NCBI RefSeq assembly: GCF_900101455.1
Contig: NZ_FMZJ01000004.1
Span: forward strand, 124,001 to 188,000
Length of the DNA stretch: 64,000 bases
Direction of reading: 5' to 3'
From: Sphingomonas sp. YR710
GTDB lineage: Bacteria > Pseudomonadota > Alphaproteobacteria > Sphingomonadales > Sphingomonadaceae
In this document: positions 26,539 through 34,282 of the stretch, piece after piece
How positions within the stretch are numbered: position 1 is the stretch's first letter
How the letters are laid out: each line of letters starts with the position of its first letter
Position numbers and translations under genes: made by a program
The notes under the pieces: model-generated
The model's database searches: none
Seen by the model: the letters and a program-made list of their open reading frames with translations, nothing else
What the model was told of the DNA's origin: nothing

Positions 26539-27339
26539 ATGCAGCTCGTGTCACTTGGTCAGGAATTGGCGCCCCACCTCCCATTTTTGCGGCGCTATGC
26601 CCGCGCTCTGACAGGCAGCCAGTCTTGCGGCGACCAACTTGTCCGATCCACGCTTGAGGCGATCGTGACCGCTCCAAATGGTTTTCCTCGTGATATCGAT
26701 CCCCGCCTTGGCCTCTACCGCGCCTTTCTCGATATTTGGAACGGTTCGTCTATCGAGCAGCATAGCGAAACATCTGGCAGCGGGGTCGAATCGGTTGCCA
26801 GGCTGCGGCTGGCCAAAATGGCACCGAATTCGCGCCAGGCCCTTCTGTTGACTGCCATGGAAGGCTTTACGGCCGAGGATGCTGGCTATCTAATGGGCAT
26901 TTCTCGTGAGGAAGTCGATCAGCTTGCCGCTGACGCACTCGCAGAGATTGAGCGGCAGACGCTCGCCAAGGTCTTGATTATCGAGGATGAACCGCTGATC
27001 GCGATGGACCTCGAATCGCTCGTTAGGGATCTGGGCCACGATGTCTCGGCGATCGCGACGACACATAGCGAGGCGGTCGAAGCAGCGGTGGCACATCGAC
27101 CGACCCTGGTGCTCGCCGACATTCAGTTGGCCGATGACAGTTCCGGCATCGATGCCGTGAAGGACATTCTGAATGAATTCGCTGTCCCTGTGATCTTCAT
27201 TACGGCCTTTCCTGAACGGCTATTGACTGGGGATCGCCCGGAGCCGGCCTTCCTGATCACGAAGCCATTTCAGAGATCTTCGGTCAAGGCAGCGATCAGC
27301 CAGGCCCTGTTTTTCGACCGGAAAACCATCCCAGCCTGA
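26539..27339 (+). CDS. phyR: PhyR, anti-anti-sigma response regulator of the general stress response
   Basis: 266 residues in the PhyR order: N-terminal ECF-sigma-like region (about 1-130, LAPHLPFLRRYARALTGSQS) and C-terminal receiver with EDEP (149-152), phosphoacceptor Asp 194 in LADIQLADD, Thr 222 in FITAF and Lys 242 in ITKPF. In the known mechanism phosphorylated PhyR sequesters NepR and frees sigma EcfG. Neither nepR nor ecfG is adjacent: the gaps on both sides (106 and 103 bases) are too small for nepR. A GTG at 26548 (MSLGQELAPH) is an alternative start. Next is an EcfG-type promoter and csbD. Confidence 0.95.
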   Translation: MQLVSLGQELAPHLPFLRRYARALTGSQSCGDQLVRSTLEAIVTAPNGFPRDIDPRLGLYRAFLDIWNGSSIEQHSETSGSGVESVARLRLAKMAPNSRQALLLTAMEGFTAEDAGYLMGISREEVDQLAADALAEIERQTLAKVLIIEDEPLIAMDLESLVRDLGHDVSAIATTHSEAVEAAVAHRPTLVLADIQLADDSSGIDAVKDILNEFAVPVIFITAFPERLLTGDRPEPAFLITKPFQRSSVKAAISQALFFDRKTIPA

Positions 27340-27363
27340 TTTCATGAGCTAACGACTACATAC

Positions 27364-27388
27364 GGAACATATAATAAAAACAATCGTT
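27364..27388 (+). promoter_or_regulatory. EcfG-type general stress promoter for csbD
   Basis: GGAAC (27364-27368), 16-base AT-rich spacer, CGTT (27385-27388). A 7-base inverted repeat TAATAAA/TTTATTA (27372-27378 and 27387-27393) overlaps the promoter, and a CCCTT/AAGGG stem (27398-27411) follows in the leader. Confidence 0.78.
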
Positions 27389-27442
27389 TATTAATCACCC
27401 TTCACAAAGGGCCTCATTCCAAATTGCCGAAAGGAACACGCC

Positions 27443-27622
27443 GTGGGTGAAATGATAGATAAAGCCAAAGGCCTCGCAAACGAGGCGGCAGGCAAGGCGA
27501 AGCGCGCGATCGGCGAAGCGACCAACCGCCCTGATATTACCGCAGACGGTGATCGACAGGAAGCCAAGGGCGACCTGCAGAAAGCCAAAGGCGACGTAAA
27601 GGGTGCGATCAATCGCATCTGA
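27443..27622 (+). CDS. CsbD-family small stress protein, 59 residues
   Basis: GTG start preceded by AAGGAAC about 8 bases upstream; an in-frame ATG at 27452 is the alternative. The protein is highly charged and hydrophilic: EMIDKAKGLANEAAGKAKRA, then IGEATNRPDITADGDRQEA and KGDLQKAKGDVKGAINRI, which is the CsbD layout of amphipathic helices with KxKG and GK-AxG repeats. CsbD is a sigma-B-controlled general stress protein in Bacillus; homologues in alphaproteobacteria are commonly under EcfG, and the promoter immediately upstream fits. Its molecular role is not known. Confidence 0.9.
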   Translation: MGEMIDKAKGLANEAAGKAKRAIGEATNRPDITADGDRQEAKGDLQKAKGDVKGAINRI

Positions 27623-27640
27623 AACGAAAATCGCCACAAT

Positions 27641-27671
27641 ATGGGCCGTCCTCTTCGTGAGGGCGGCCCAT
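27641..27671 (+). terminator. Rho-independent terminator after csbD
   Basis: ATGGGCCGTCCTC and GAGGGCGGCCCAT form a 13-base stem (one G-U pair) with a TTCGT loop, followed by CTTTAT. The rest of the 299-base gap to 27921 has no gene or element I can support. Confidence 0.75.
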
Positions 27672-27921
27672 CTTTATGCGCGCAATTCGGGCCGCGTTCG
27701 TTGATCATAGAACTTGGCACTCACGAACGTCCTCCCCAAACAGGGCGTCGATGCGATCGCGGGCGCACGCATTGGTCCACGCTGAAGCGATGTACAGTTT
27801 CACGAGAACGCGGCCCCCGAGTTCGATTTGAACGATCGCGGCAACGAAGCTATCAAATATACGTTGGGGTCCATATCACGCGATAAAGTCGAGGATGCTG
27901 CATGCCGGCCGGGATGATGTG

Positions 27922-29466
27922 ATGGAGGATCTTTTCGTTCCCGGACACAATTGCTGGAAGATCGAGCAGGCGGACCGCGTCGCCGTCATCATCGATGCTG
28001 CCGAATATTTCAGGGTCGTGCGCGATGCGATGCTGCGGGCACGCGAGCAGATCGTCATTGTCGGATGGGACGTCGATCCCCGGATCTTACTTGATCCGGA
28101 AGAACCCGCCGGCGACAGTCCCAATTGTCTGGCCGAGTTCATTCCCTGGCTGGCCCGGGAACGGCCGGGGCTAAAGATCAACCTGCTGATCTGGAATATG
28201 GGCGCTTTCAAGATGCTGCTGCGCGGATCGGCGATCTGGACGCTGGTCCGATGGCGCGTCGCGCGGCGCATCGACATCCGGTTCGACAGCAACCACCCCA
28301 TCGGGGCCACCCATCACCAGAAGATCGTGGTGATCGACGACAGCATCGCCTTTTGCGGCGGCATCGACATGACCTCGGATCGCTGGGATACACCCGAGCA
28401 CCGGGATGAAGATCCGCGCCGGATCAAACCGAACGGAAAGCCCTACGCGCCATGGCACGACACGATCGCCGCCGTCGAAGGTCCGGCGGCGGCGGCGCTA
28501 GGTGAGCTTGCGCGCGAACGCTGGCATCGCGCGACGCGCCGCCACCTCGCCGCGCCCACACAGCATAGGGAAATCTGGCTCGATCGGTTGATTCCGCTGG
28601 CCGAAGATCGCCGGATAGCAATATCCCGGACGGTCCCCAAGACATCGGGCGTCCGCGAAGCGCGCGAAATCGAGGCGCTGTATGTCGACCTGATCGGGCG
28701 CGCAAAGCGGTTCATCTATGCCGACAATCAATATTTCGCATCGCGGCGCATCGCGGAAGCGCTGGCAGAACGGCTTGGCGCCGCCGATGGGCCCGAGATC
28801 GTCATCGTCAACCCCTTCTCCGCCGACGGCTGGTTGCAGGAAAAAGCGATGGGGAGCGCACGCGCTGAACTGATGTTTGCGCTGATCGAAGCCGATACAT
28901 ACGACAAATTCCAGATTTATACGCCGGTGACGCGCAGCGGCACCGCAATCTACGTCCACGCGAAGCTAATGATCGTCGACGATTGCGCGCTTCAGATCGG
29001 ATCTTCGAACATGAACAACCGCTCGATGGGGCTCGACAGCGAGTGCGATCTGGCGCTGGCCGGCGGCGATAGCGAAGACCCCGACCCGGCGATACGCAAC
29101 TTGCGCGAAACCCTGTTGGCCGAACATCTCGGCGTGGCGCGGCAGACCGTGACCGAAGCGTTTGACCACACCCATTCGCTGATCGCGACGGTAGAAACGC
29201 TGCGGGGGCGCGGCAAGACGCTAGTGCCATTCGAGCCGGCGCCACTTGACGGGACGACGCTCGCGCTCGGGGCGAGCGAATTGCTCGATCCGGAGTCGGT
29301 CGACGAGCGCTTCGAGCCCTTGTCCAATCGGGGGCTGTTTCGCGGATTCCTTCGCCGCAGCACCCGAAACCTTTTCGAACGGATGCGTGAACGGCGGCGA
29401 CGGCGGCGCGAACGCAATCGCGGGCGCTGGCGCAAAAGGCTCCGCCACCTGCTCCACCGCGATTGA
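27922..29466 (+). CDS. Phospholipase D-family phosphatidyltransferase (cardiolipin-synthase-like)
   Basis: 514 residues with two HKD motifs: HHQKIVVIDDSIAFCGGID (about 131) and HAKLMIVDDCALQIGSSNMN (about 346), which make the shared active site of the PLD superfamily. It has no N-terminal membrane helices, unlike classical ClsA, and a very basic C-terminus (RRRRRERNRGRWRKRLRHLL) that may bind membrane phospholipid. It likely hydrolyses or transfers phospholipid head groups; cardiolipin synthesis is possible but unproven. The start at 27922 (MEDLFVPGHNCW) is preferred over 27895. It lies 250 bases after the csbD terminator and shows no EcfG-type promoter. Confidence 0.85.
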   Translation: MEDLFVPGHNCWKIEQADRVAVIIDAAEYFRVVRDAMLRAREQIVIVGWDVDPRILLDPEEPAGDSPNCLAEFIPWLARERPGLKINLLIWNMGAFKMLLRGSAIWTLVRWRVARRIDIRFDSNHPIGATHHQKIVVIDDSIAFCGGIDMTSDRWDTPEHRDEDPRRIKPNGKPYAPWHDTIAAVEGPAAAALGELARERWHRATRRHLAAPTQHREIWLDRLIPLAEDRRIAISRTVPKTSGVREAREIEALYVDLIGRAKRFIYADNQYFASRRIAEALAERLGAADGPEIVIVNPFSADGWLQEKAMGSARAELMFALIEADTYDKFQIYTPVTRSGTAIYVHAKLMIVDDCALQIGSSNMNNRSMGLDSECDLALAGGDSEDPDPAIRNLRETLLAEHLGVARQTVTEAFDHTHSLIATVETLRGRGKTLVPFEPAPLDGTTLALGASELLDPESVDERFEPLSNRGLFRGFLRRSTRNLFERMRERRRRRRERNRGRWRKRLRHLLHRD

Positions 29467-29524
29467 CGGCGGGGGCGCTGAGCGACAGTCTCGATCCATT
29501 CGGAATCGTGACACGAGGATTGCC

Positions 29525-30922
29525 ATGCGCCAACAGATCAGCCGCTCAATCCTGGCATGCGCCATAGCCCTGGCCATCCCGCTTGCCGCCCCCGCCACGG
29601 GCCGCCCGACGATCGCCGCGGCACAGCATGCCGAGACCCTCGCCTTGTGGAAGGCGTTCATTGCGATCCCGACCGTCCAGGGCCGTGGCAGGACGATCGA
29701 CATGGCAAACGATATCGCCGATCGGCTCCGCAAGGGCGGCTTTGCCTCCGAGGACGTGATCGTCGAGCCAATGGGTGACACGGCTACGCTCGTCGCCCGC
29801 TACCGTGGCAGCAGCAAGGGCAAGCCGATCCTGCTGTCGGGCCATATGGATGTGGTCGAGGCGCGCGCATCGGATTGGACCCGCGATCCGTTCACGCCGA
29901 TCGAGGAGAATGGTTATCTGTACGGACGCGGCGCGCTCGACATGAAATTCGGCGATGCAGTGATGATCAGCACCTTGCTCCAGTTGAAGCGCGAAGGCTT
30001 CCACCCAGCGCACGACATCATCGTGCTGCTTTCCGGCGACGAAGAAACCGAAATGGCGACCACGATCGCGCTCGCGAAGAAATATGGCGATGCCGAAATC
30101 CTGCTCAACGCCGACGCCGGCGGCGGCCTGCTCGGGCCAGACGGCAAGGCGATCGCCTATGAATTTCAGGCGGCCGAGAAAAGCTATGCCGATTTCGAGA
30201 TCAGCGTGACCAACCCCGGCGGGCATAGCAGCCGGCCCAACGGCACCAACGCAATCTATGATCTTGCGCAGGCGATCGATCGGATCGCCGCCTACACCTT
30301 TCCGACGCAGGCGAGCGACCTGACCCGCGCCTTCTTCCGCGCCACCGGGCCGCAGGTCGGCGGGGCGCTGGGCGCCGCCATGCTGCGCTTCGCCGACGAT
30401 CCCACCGACAAGAGCGCCATCGCGACGCTTTCCGCCGATCCCGAATATATCGGGCAAATCGGTACGACCTGCGTCGCAACGATGTTGTCGGGTGGGCATG
30501 CGCTCAACGCGCTGCCGCAAAAGGCCAGTGTCTCGGTCAATTGCCGGATATTCCCCGGCGTTTCGGTCGATAGCGTCAAGGCCACGCTGCGCAATGTCAT
30601 CGCCAATCCCAAAGCCACGATCACCACCCTGGGACAGCCTTTGGCCAGCGACGGCTCTCCGCTCCGCCCCGATCTGCTCAAGGCGATCCGGAAAGGGATC
30701 GATCTCAGCCATCCCGGATTACCGATCGTGCCGCAAATGTCGGCGGGCGCGACCGACAGCCTGTATTTCCGCGCGGTCGGCGTGCCGAGCTACGGGGTCG
30801 GTGGCATGTTTCTGAAACCCGAGGACGATTTCAGTCATGGGCTCAACGAACGTGCGCCAATCGCCAGCATCGATCCGGCGCTTCTGCTGTGGCACAGCCT
30901 GCTGACCGATCTTTCGAAATGA
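29525..30922 (+). CDS. Secreted M20/M25/M40-family metallopeptidase
   Basis: 465 residues with a signal peptide (CAIALAIPLAAPATG). Zinc-site residues of the M20 fold are visible: SGHMDVVEA (His about 108), GRGALDMKFGDA (Asp about 140) and SGDEETEMA (Glu pair about 173), with a dimerisation domain inserted at about 220-340. Members cleave peptides or acylated amino acids; the substrate cannot be assigned. The start at 29525 is required for the signal peptide; the longer frame from 29246 overlaps the upstream gene in another phase. Confidence 0.9.
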   Translation: MRQQISRSILACAIALAIPLAAPATGRPTIAAAQHAETLALWKAFIAIPTVQGRGRTIDMANDIADRLRKGGFASEDVIVEPMGDTATLVARYRGSSKGKPILLSGHMDVVEARASDWTRDPFTPIEENGYLYGRGALDMKFGDAVMISTLLQLKREGFHPAHDIIVLLSGDEETEMATTIALAKKYGDAEILLNADAGGGLLGPDGKAIAYEFQAAEKSYADFEISVTNPGGHSSRPNGTNAIYDLAQAIDRIAAYTFPTQASDLTRAFFRATGPQVGGALGAAMLRFADDPTDKSAIATLSADPEYIGQIGTTCVATMLSGGHALNALPQKASVSVNCRIFPGVSVDSVKATLRNVIANPKATITTLGQPLASDGSPLRPDLLKAIRKGIDLSHPGLPIVPQMSAGATDSLYFRAVGVPSYGVGGMFLKPEDDFSHGLNERAPIASIDPALLLWHSLLTDLSK

Positions 30923-30988
30923 CGACTCGACCTTGCATGCCCCTGCCCGCTCCCCCATGGAGCGCGCTGGCAGCTATGGAATGAGTAT

Positions 30989-31744
30989 ATGACGACGATC
31001 GGGATTCTGGGTGCGAGCGGCCGCATGGGCATTGCCATCACCGATGTCGCCGCGGCCGATGGCATTGAAGTCGCCGGAGGCATAAACAGCAAAGGCGCCG
31101 TTTGTGGGCCGTATGCCGACGCCATGGCGTTGGCGACGGGCTGCGACGTGCTCGTCGATTTCTCCGTACCGACGACGCTCTCCGGCCACCTTGCCGCCGC
31201 CCGTGCCGCCGCCAGGCCGATCGTGATCGGCACCACAGGCCTGACGCCCGAACACCATGCGATGATCGACGAAGCCGCGCTTGAAATCGCTGTGCTTCAG
31301 GCGGCGAATACGTCGCTGGGCGTCAACCTGTTGTGCCATCTGGTACGCGAAGCGGCGGCAAGGCTCGGCAGCGAGTGGGACATCGAGATCGTCGAGATGC
31401 ATCACCGCCACAAGGTCGATGCCCCGTCGGGTACAGCCTTGCTGCTCGGCGCGTCGGCCGCCGAAGGCCGTGGATCAACGCTGCAGCAGCTGAGCCGCTT
31501 CGATCGGATCGGCCATGGCAATGACAAGCCCCGCGAGGAGGGAACGATCGGCTATGCCTCGCTGCGCGGCGGATCGGTTGCTGGCGACCATCAGGTGATC
31601 TTCGCGACCGACCAGGAGCGGATCGAACTTGGCCATCGCGCCGACAATCGATCGATCTTCGCGCGCGGCGCGGTGAAGGCGGCGCTCTGGCTCGCTGGCC
31701 GCCCGGCCGGCCGCTACACGATGGCCGACGTGCTGGGGCTTTGA
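30989..31744 (+). CDS. dapB: 4-hydroxy-tetrahydrodipicolinate reductase
   Basis: 251 residues. Dinucleotide motif ILGASGRMG (6-14), VLVDFSVPTTL (about 50-62) and the active-site motif EMHHRHKVDAPSGTA (about 134-148), which carry the catalytic His and substrate-binding Lys. The enzyme performs the second step of the diaminopimelate/lysine pathway, supplying peptidoglycan; dapA lies at 59811 in this window, so the two genes are unlinked. GGAATGAG precedes the ATG. It is followed by nth four bases later. Confidence 0.96.
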   Translation: MTTIGILGASGRMGIAITDVAAADGIEVAGGINSKGAVCGPYADAMALATGCDVLVDFSVPTTLSGHLAAARAAARPIVIGTTGLTPEHHAMIDEAALEIAVLQAANTSLGVNLLCHLVREAAARLGSEWDIEIVEMHHRHKVDAPSGTALLLGASAAEGRGSTLQQLSRFDRIGHGNDKPREEGTIGYASLRGGSVAGDHQVIFATDQERIELGHRADNRSIFARGAVKAALWLAGRPAGRYTMADVLGL

Positions 31745-31748
31745 GACA

Positions 31749-32411
31749 ATGAAAAGGGCGGATGTTTTCGAATTTTACCGCCGACTGGCCGAGACCGACC
31801 CGGCGCCCGAAACCGAACTGCAATATGTGAACCCCTTCACGCTGCTCGTCGCGGTCGCGCTCTCGGCGCAGGCCACCGACATCGGGGTCAATAAAGCCAC
31901 CAAAAGGCTGTTCCAGGAGGTGCAGACGCCGCAGGCGATGGTCGCGCTGGGGGAGGATGGCCTCAAACAGCATATCAAGACGATCGGTCTGTTCAACACC
32001 AAGGCGAAGAACGTCATCGCACTATCGCAAATGCTGATTGACGAGCATGAAGGCGAAGTCCCGGCCGATCGCGATGCGCTCGAAAAGCTGCCCGGCGTCG
32101 GCCGCAAGACCGCCAACGTCGTGATGAACGTGGCCTTCGGCGCGGAGACGATAGCGGTCGATACCCATATTTTTCGGGTCGCCAATCGAACCGGATTGGC
32201 GAAGGGCAAGAATGTGCTCGCCGTCGAGCTCGGGCTGGAAAAGGTGACGCCGGCGCCCTTCCGGAGCCACGCGCATCATTGGCTAATCTTGCACGGCCGC
32301 TATATTTGCAAAGCCCGCACGCCAGAATGCTGGCGCTGCCCGGTGGCCGATCTGTGTGCCTTCAAACCGAAGACGCAGAGCCCTCGTGGCAAAGAGAAGC
32401 GGGCAAGCTAG
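31749..32411 (+). CDS. nth: Endonuclease III (DNA glycosylase/AP lyase)
   Basis: 220 residues. Helix-hairpin-helix LPGVGRKTANVV (about 114-125) with catalytic Lys, catalytic Asp in AVDTHIFRVANR and the C-terminal iron-sulphur cluster cysteines in C-x6-C-x2-C-x5-C (KARTPECWRCPVADLC). It removes oxidised pyrimidines and cleaves abasic sites in base excision repair. It starts four bases after dapB and is likely cotranscribed with it, an arrangement common in alphaproteobacteria. Confidence 0.96.
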   Translation: MKRADVFEFYRRLAETDPAPETELQYVNPFTLLVAVALSAQATDIGVNKATKRLFQEVQTPQAMVALGEDGLKQHIKTIGLFNTKAKNVIALSQMLIDEHEGEVPADRDALEKLPGVGRKTANVVMNVAFGAETIAVDTHIFRVANRTGLAKGKNVLAVELGLEKVTPAPFRSHAHHWLILHGRYICKARTPECWRCPVADLCAFKPKTQSPRGKEKRAS

Positions 32412-32426
32412 GAAGAGGAACCTATC

Positions 32427-32822
32427 ATGGCACGTGCATCCCGAATGATATTCGCAGCATCGCTCGCTTTGGTGACATTGATCGCAACCGACGCCATCGC
32501 CCGGCCGCTCAAGCCGGAGGAAGAAGCCCGGATCAAATCCGTCGGCAAGCCGGTCGATTGCCTGCCGCTGCAATCGGTTCAGGACTCGCGTGTGCGCGAC
32601 GATCAGACGATCGATTTCTATGCCAGCAATCGCAGAGTGTATCGCAATCGCCTCCCGCAAAGCTGCCCCCAACTGGGCTCCGAAGAACGATTCGCGTTCA
32701 AGACGTCGCTGCAGCAGCTTTGCTCGGTTGACATCATCACCGTCCTCACCGGGCCTGGCCTGACCCGCGGCGCATCCTGCGGGCTCGGCAAGTTCCAGCC
32801 GATCACCGGCGCGCCGCGTTAG
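32427..32822 (+). CDS. Small secreted DUF6491-like protein
   Basis: 131 residues with a signal peptide ([19 protein letters not shown]). The mature part has four cysteines (CLPL, SCPQ, LCSV, SCGL) suggesting two disulfides, and the [18 protein letters not shown] ending typical of the DUF6491 proteins found in sphingomonads and relatives. Periplasmic; function unknown. GAAGAGGAAC precedes the ATG and the gene starts 15 bases after nth, so it may be part of the dapB-nth transcript. Confidence 0.8.
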   Translation: MARASRMIFAASLALVTLIATDAIARPLKPEEEARIKSVGKPVDCLPLQSVQDSRVRDDQTIDFYASNRRVYRNRLPQSCPQLGSEERFAFKTSLQQLCSVDIITVLTGPGLTRGASCGLGKFQPITGAPR

Positions 32823-32909
32823 TCGGCCGTCCCGCATGCAATCTGCGCGAGCATGCGCTTTTGCACTGGCACCCGCGGATAGCCTTTGCTAAGCGCACGG
32901 CCTGTGCTG

Positions 32910-32986
<77 letters not shown>

Positions 32987-33112
32987 TTTTCAATGACTTC
33001 TCTCGCGGCGGATCACCGCGCATGAGGCATTATGGCGAACGTCATTCGCCTCGTCGCTCATCGCGCGCACGGTACTGCCCGTTCGCATCGTGATCAGGCC
33101 GAATTCTTTTGG

Positions 33113-33144
33113 AGAGGTCGCGCGCAACTGCCAGCGCGACCTCT
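33113..33144. terminator. Hairpin between tRNA-Arg and fabZ, possible terminator
   Basis: Perfect 11-base inverted repeat AGAGGTCGCGC / GCGCGACCTCT with a 10-base loop, 10 bases past the leftward fabZ stop and downstream of the rightward tRNA. A T-rich stretch is weak on either side (TCGGTTTCG rightward), so it may act for both directions or only as a 3' end stabiliser. Apart from it, I see nothing in 32987-33153. Confidence 0.5.
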
Positions 33145-33153
33145 TCGGTTTCG

Positions 33154-33624
33154 TCAATCCTTGGGCGGATCGGCGATCATCGCAGTAAAATTGGCCTGCG
33201 CGGCGAGCTTGTCGCCAAGATAGGCCTTGCCCTCGAACTTGCAGACGCTCGCGCGCTTCTGGACAAAGGCGACATCGAGCCGCAACAGCACGCCGGGCTC
33301 GACGGGTGTACGAAACTTCACATCGTCGATCGACATGAAATAGACGAGCTTGCCGCTACCGGCCAGCCCGAGCGATTCGACCGCGAGCACACCCGCCGCC
33401 TGCGCCAACGCCTCGACGATCAATACGCCCGGCATGATCGGGCGCCCGGGAAAATGGCCGTTGAAGAACGGCTCGTTGATCGTCACCGCCTTGATCGCCG
33501 AAATCCGCTCGTCGATCACGAGTTCGAGAACCCGATCGACGAGCAGCATCGGATAACGATGCGGAATCGCCGCCATGACCCGCCGGATATCCAGCGGGCC
33601 AAGTACGGTCTTTTCAGCCGCCAT
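33154..33624 (-). CDS. fabZ: 3-hydroxyacyl-[acyl-carrier-protein] dehydratase FabZ
   Basis: 156 residues of hot-dog fold. The catalytic His is in [18 protein letters not shown] and the Glu in [11 protein letters not shown]. It dehydrates 3-hydroxyacyl-ACP in fatty acid synthesis. The ATG at 33624 is chosen to keep the usual length and avoid a 26-base overlap with skp that the ATG at 33663 would create; it is not certain. It is the last gene of the leftward envelope cluster; the lpxD and lpxA genes that flank fabZ elsewhere are absent. Confidence 0.93.
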   Translation of the reverse strand: MAAEKTVLGPLDIRRVMAAIPHRYPMLLVDRVLELVIDERISAIKAVTINEPFFNGHFPGRPIMPGVLIVEALAQAAGVLAVESLGLAGSGKLVYFMSIDDVKFRTPVEPGVLLRLDVAFVQKRASVCKFEGKAYLGDKLAAQANFTAMIADPPKD

Positions 33625-33637
33625 ATCGCTCAAGCGA

Positions 33638-34282
33638 TCAGCGTCCGGCAGGTGCCGCGGCATCGGCGCGCGGCTGGCCCGGCTGCCAGTTGGCCGGCGG
33701 CGTGATCGACACGCTGGGCACCAGCGCGTTGAGCTGGGTAATGACGTCCGGGGTCAGATCGAAACCACCCTGGACCGCGCTGATCGCTTCAGGCTTCAGC
33801 ACGATGTTCACCTTGCGGGCCGTCATGGCACCCTTGACGGCGGGCTCCAGCTTGTCGCCGACCTGCTCGCGCGCAAAAGCGGCGGCGCGCTCATAAGGAG
33901 CCGCCATCCGCTGCAGCTCGGCCTGCGCACCCTGCACCTTCTGCTGATAAGCGCCGGCCTTGGCTTCGAGCGTGGCGCGCGGCGTCGTGGGCGTGCGCTG
34001 CAGCCCCTCGATTTCGGTCGCGAGCGGCTTCAACTCGGCCTGGAGCGCCGCCTGACGCGCCTGCACGGCCGCAATCTGCGTCTTGTAGCTTGTCTGGATC
34101 TGCCCGACGGCCGCTTTATAGGCTGCCGACTGCAGAACCGCGCCGTCGATATCGAGTACGGCGATCGAAGCGGCCGGCGCTTCGGCGGCAGGCGCCGCGG
34201 CGGGAGCCGCAGCCTGAGCCATGAAGATCGGCGCTACGGCAACGCCGGCGGCAAGCGCCGCAACCTTGAGCAAGAATTTCAT
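33638..34282 (-). CDS. skp: Periplasmic chaperone OmpH/Skp family
   Basis: 214 residues. Signal peptide ([21 protein letters not shown]), an alanine-rich linker, then the OmpH-type beta start [15 protein letters not shown] and a long coiled coil (about 70-160, [20 protein letters not shown]) that would form the trimeric tentacles. It carries unfolded outer-membrane proteins to BamA, encoded immediately upstream with a one-base TGATG overlap. The C-terminus is proline/alanine rich. Confidence 0.9.
   Translation of the reverse strand: MKFLLKVAALAAGVAVAPIFMAQAAAPAAAPAAEAPAASIAVLDIDGAVLQSAAYKAAVGQIQTSYKTQIAAVQARQAALQAELKPLATEIEGLQRTPTTPRATLEAKAGAYQQKVQGAQAELQRMAAPYERAAAFAREQVGDKLEPAVKGAMTARKVNIVLKPEAISAVQGGFDLTPDVITQLNALVPSVSITPPANWQPGQPRADAAAPAGR

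Noticed and set aside
27641-27886. 81-residue plus-strand frame in the gap after csbD
   Set aside because: Starts inside the terminator stem and is rich in R, G and P without structure; no ribosome binding site.
33032-33223. 63-residue plus-strand frame after tRNA-Arg
   Set aside because: Runs through the hairpin and into the 3' end of fabZ on the other strand; composition is shadow-like.
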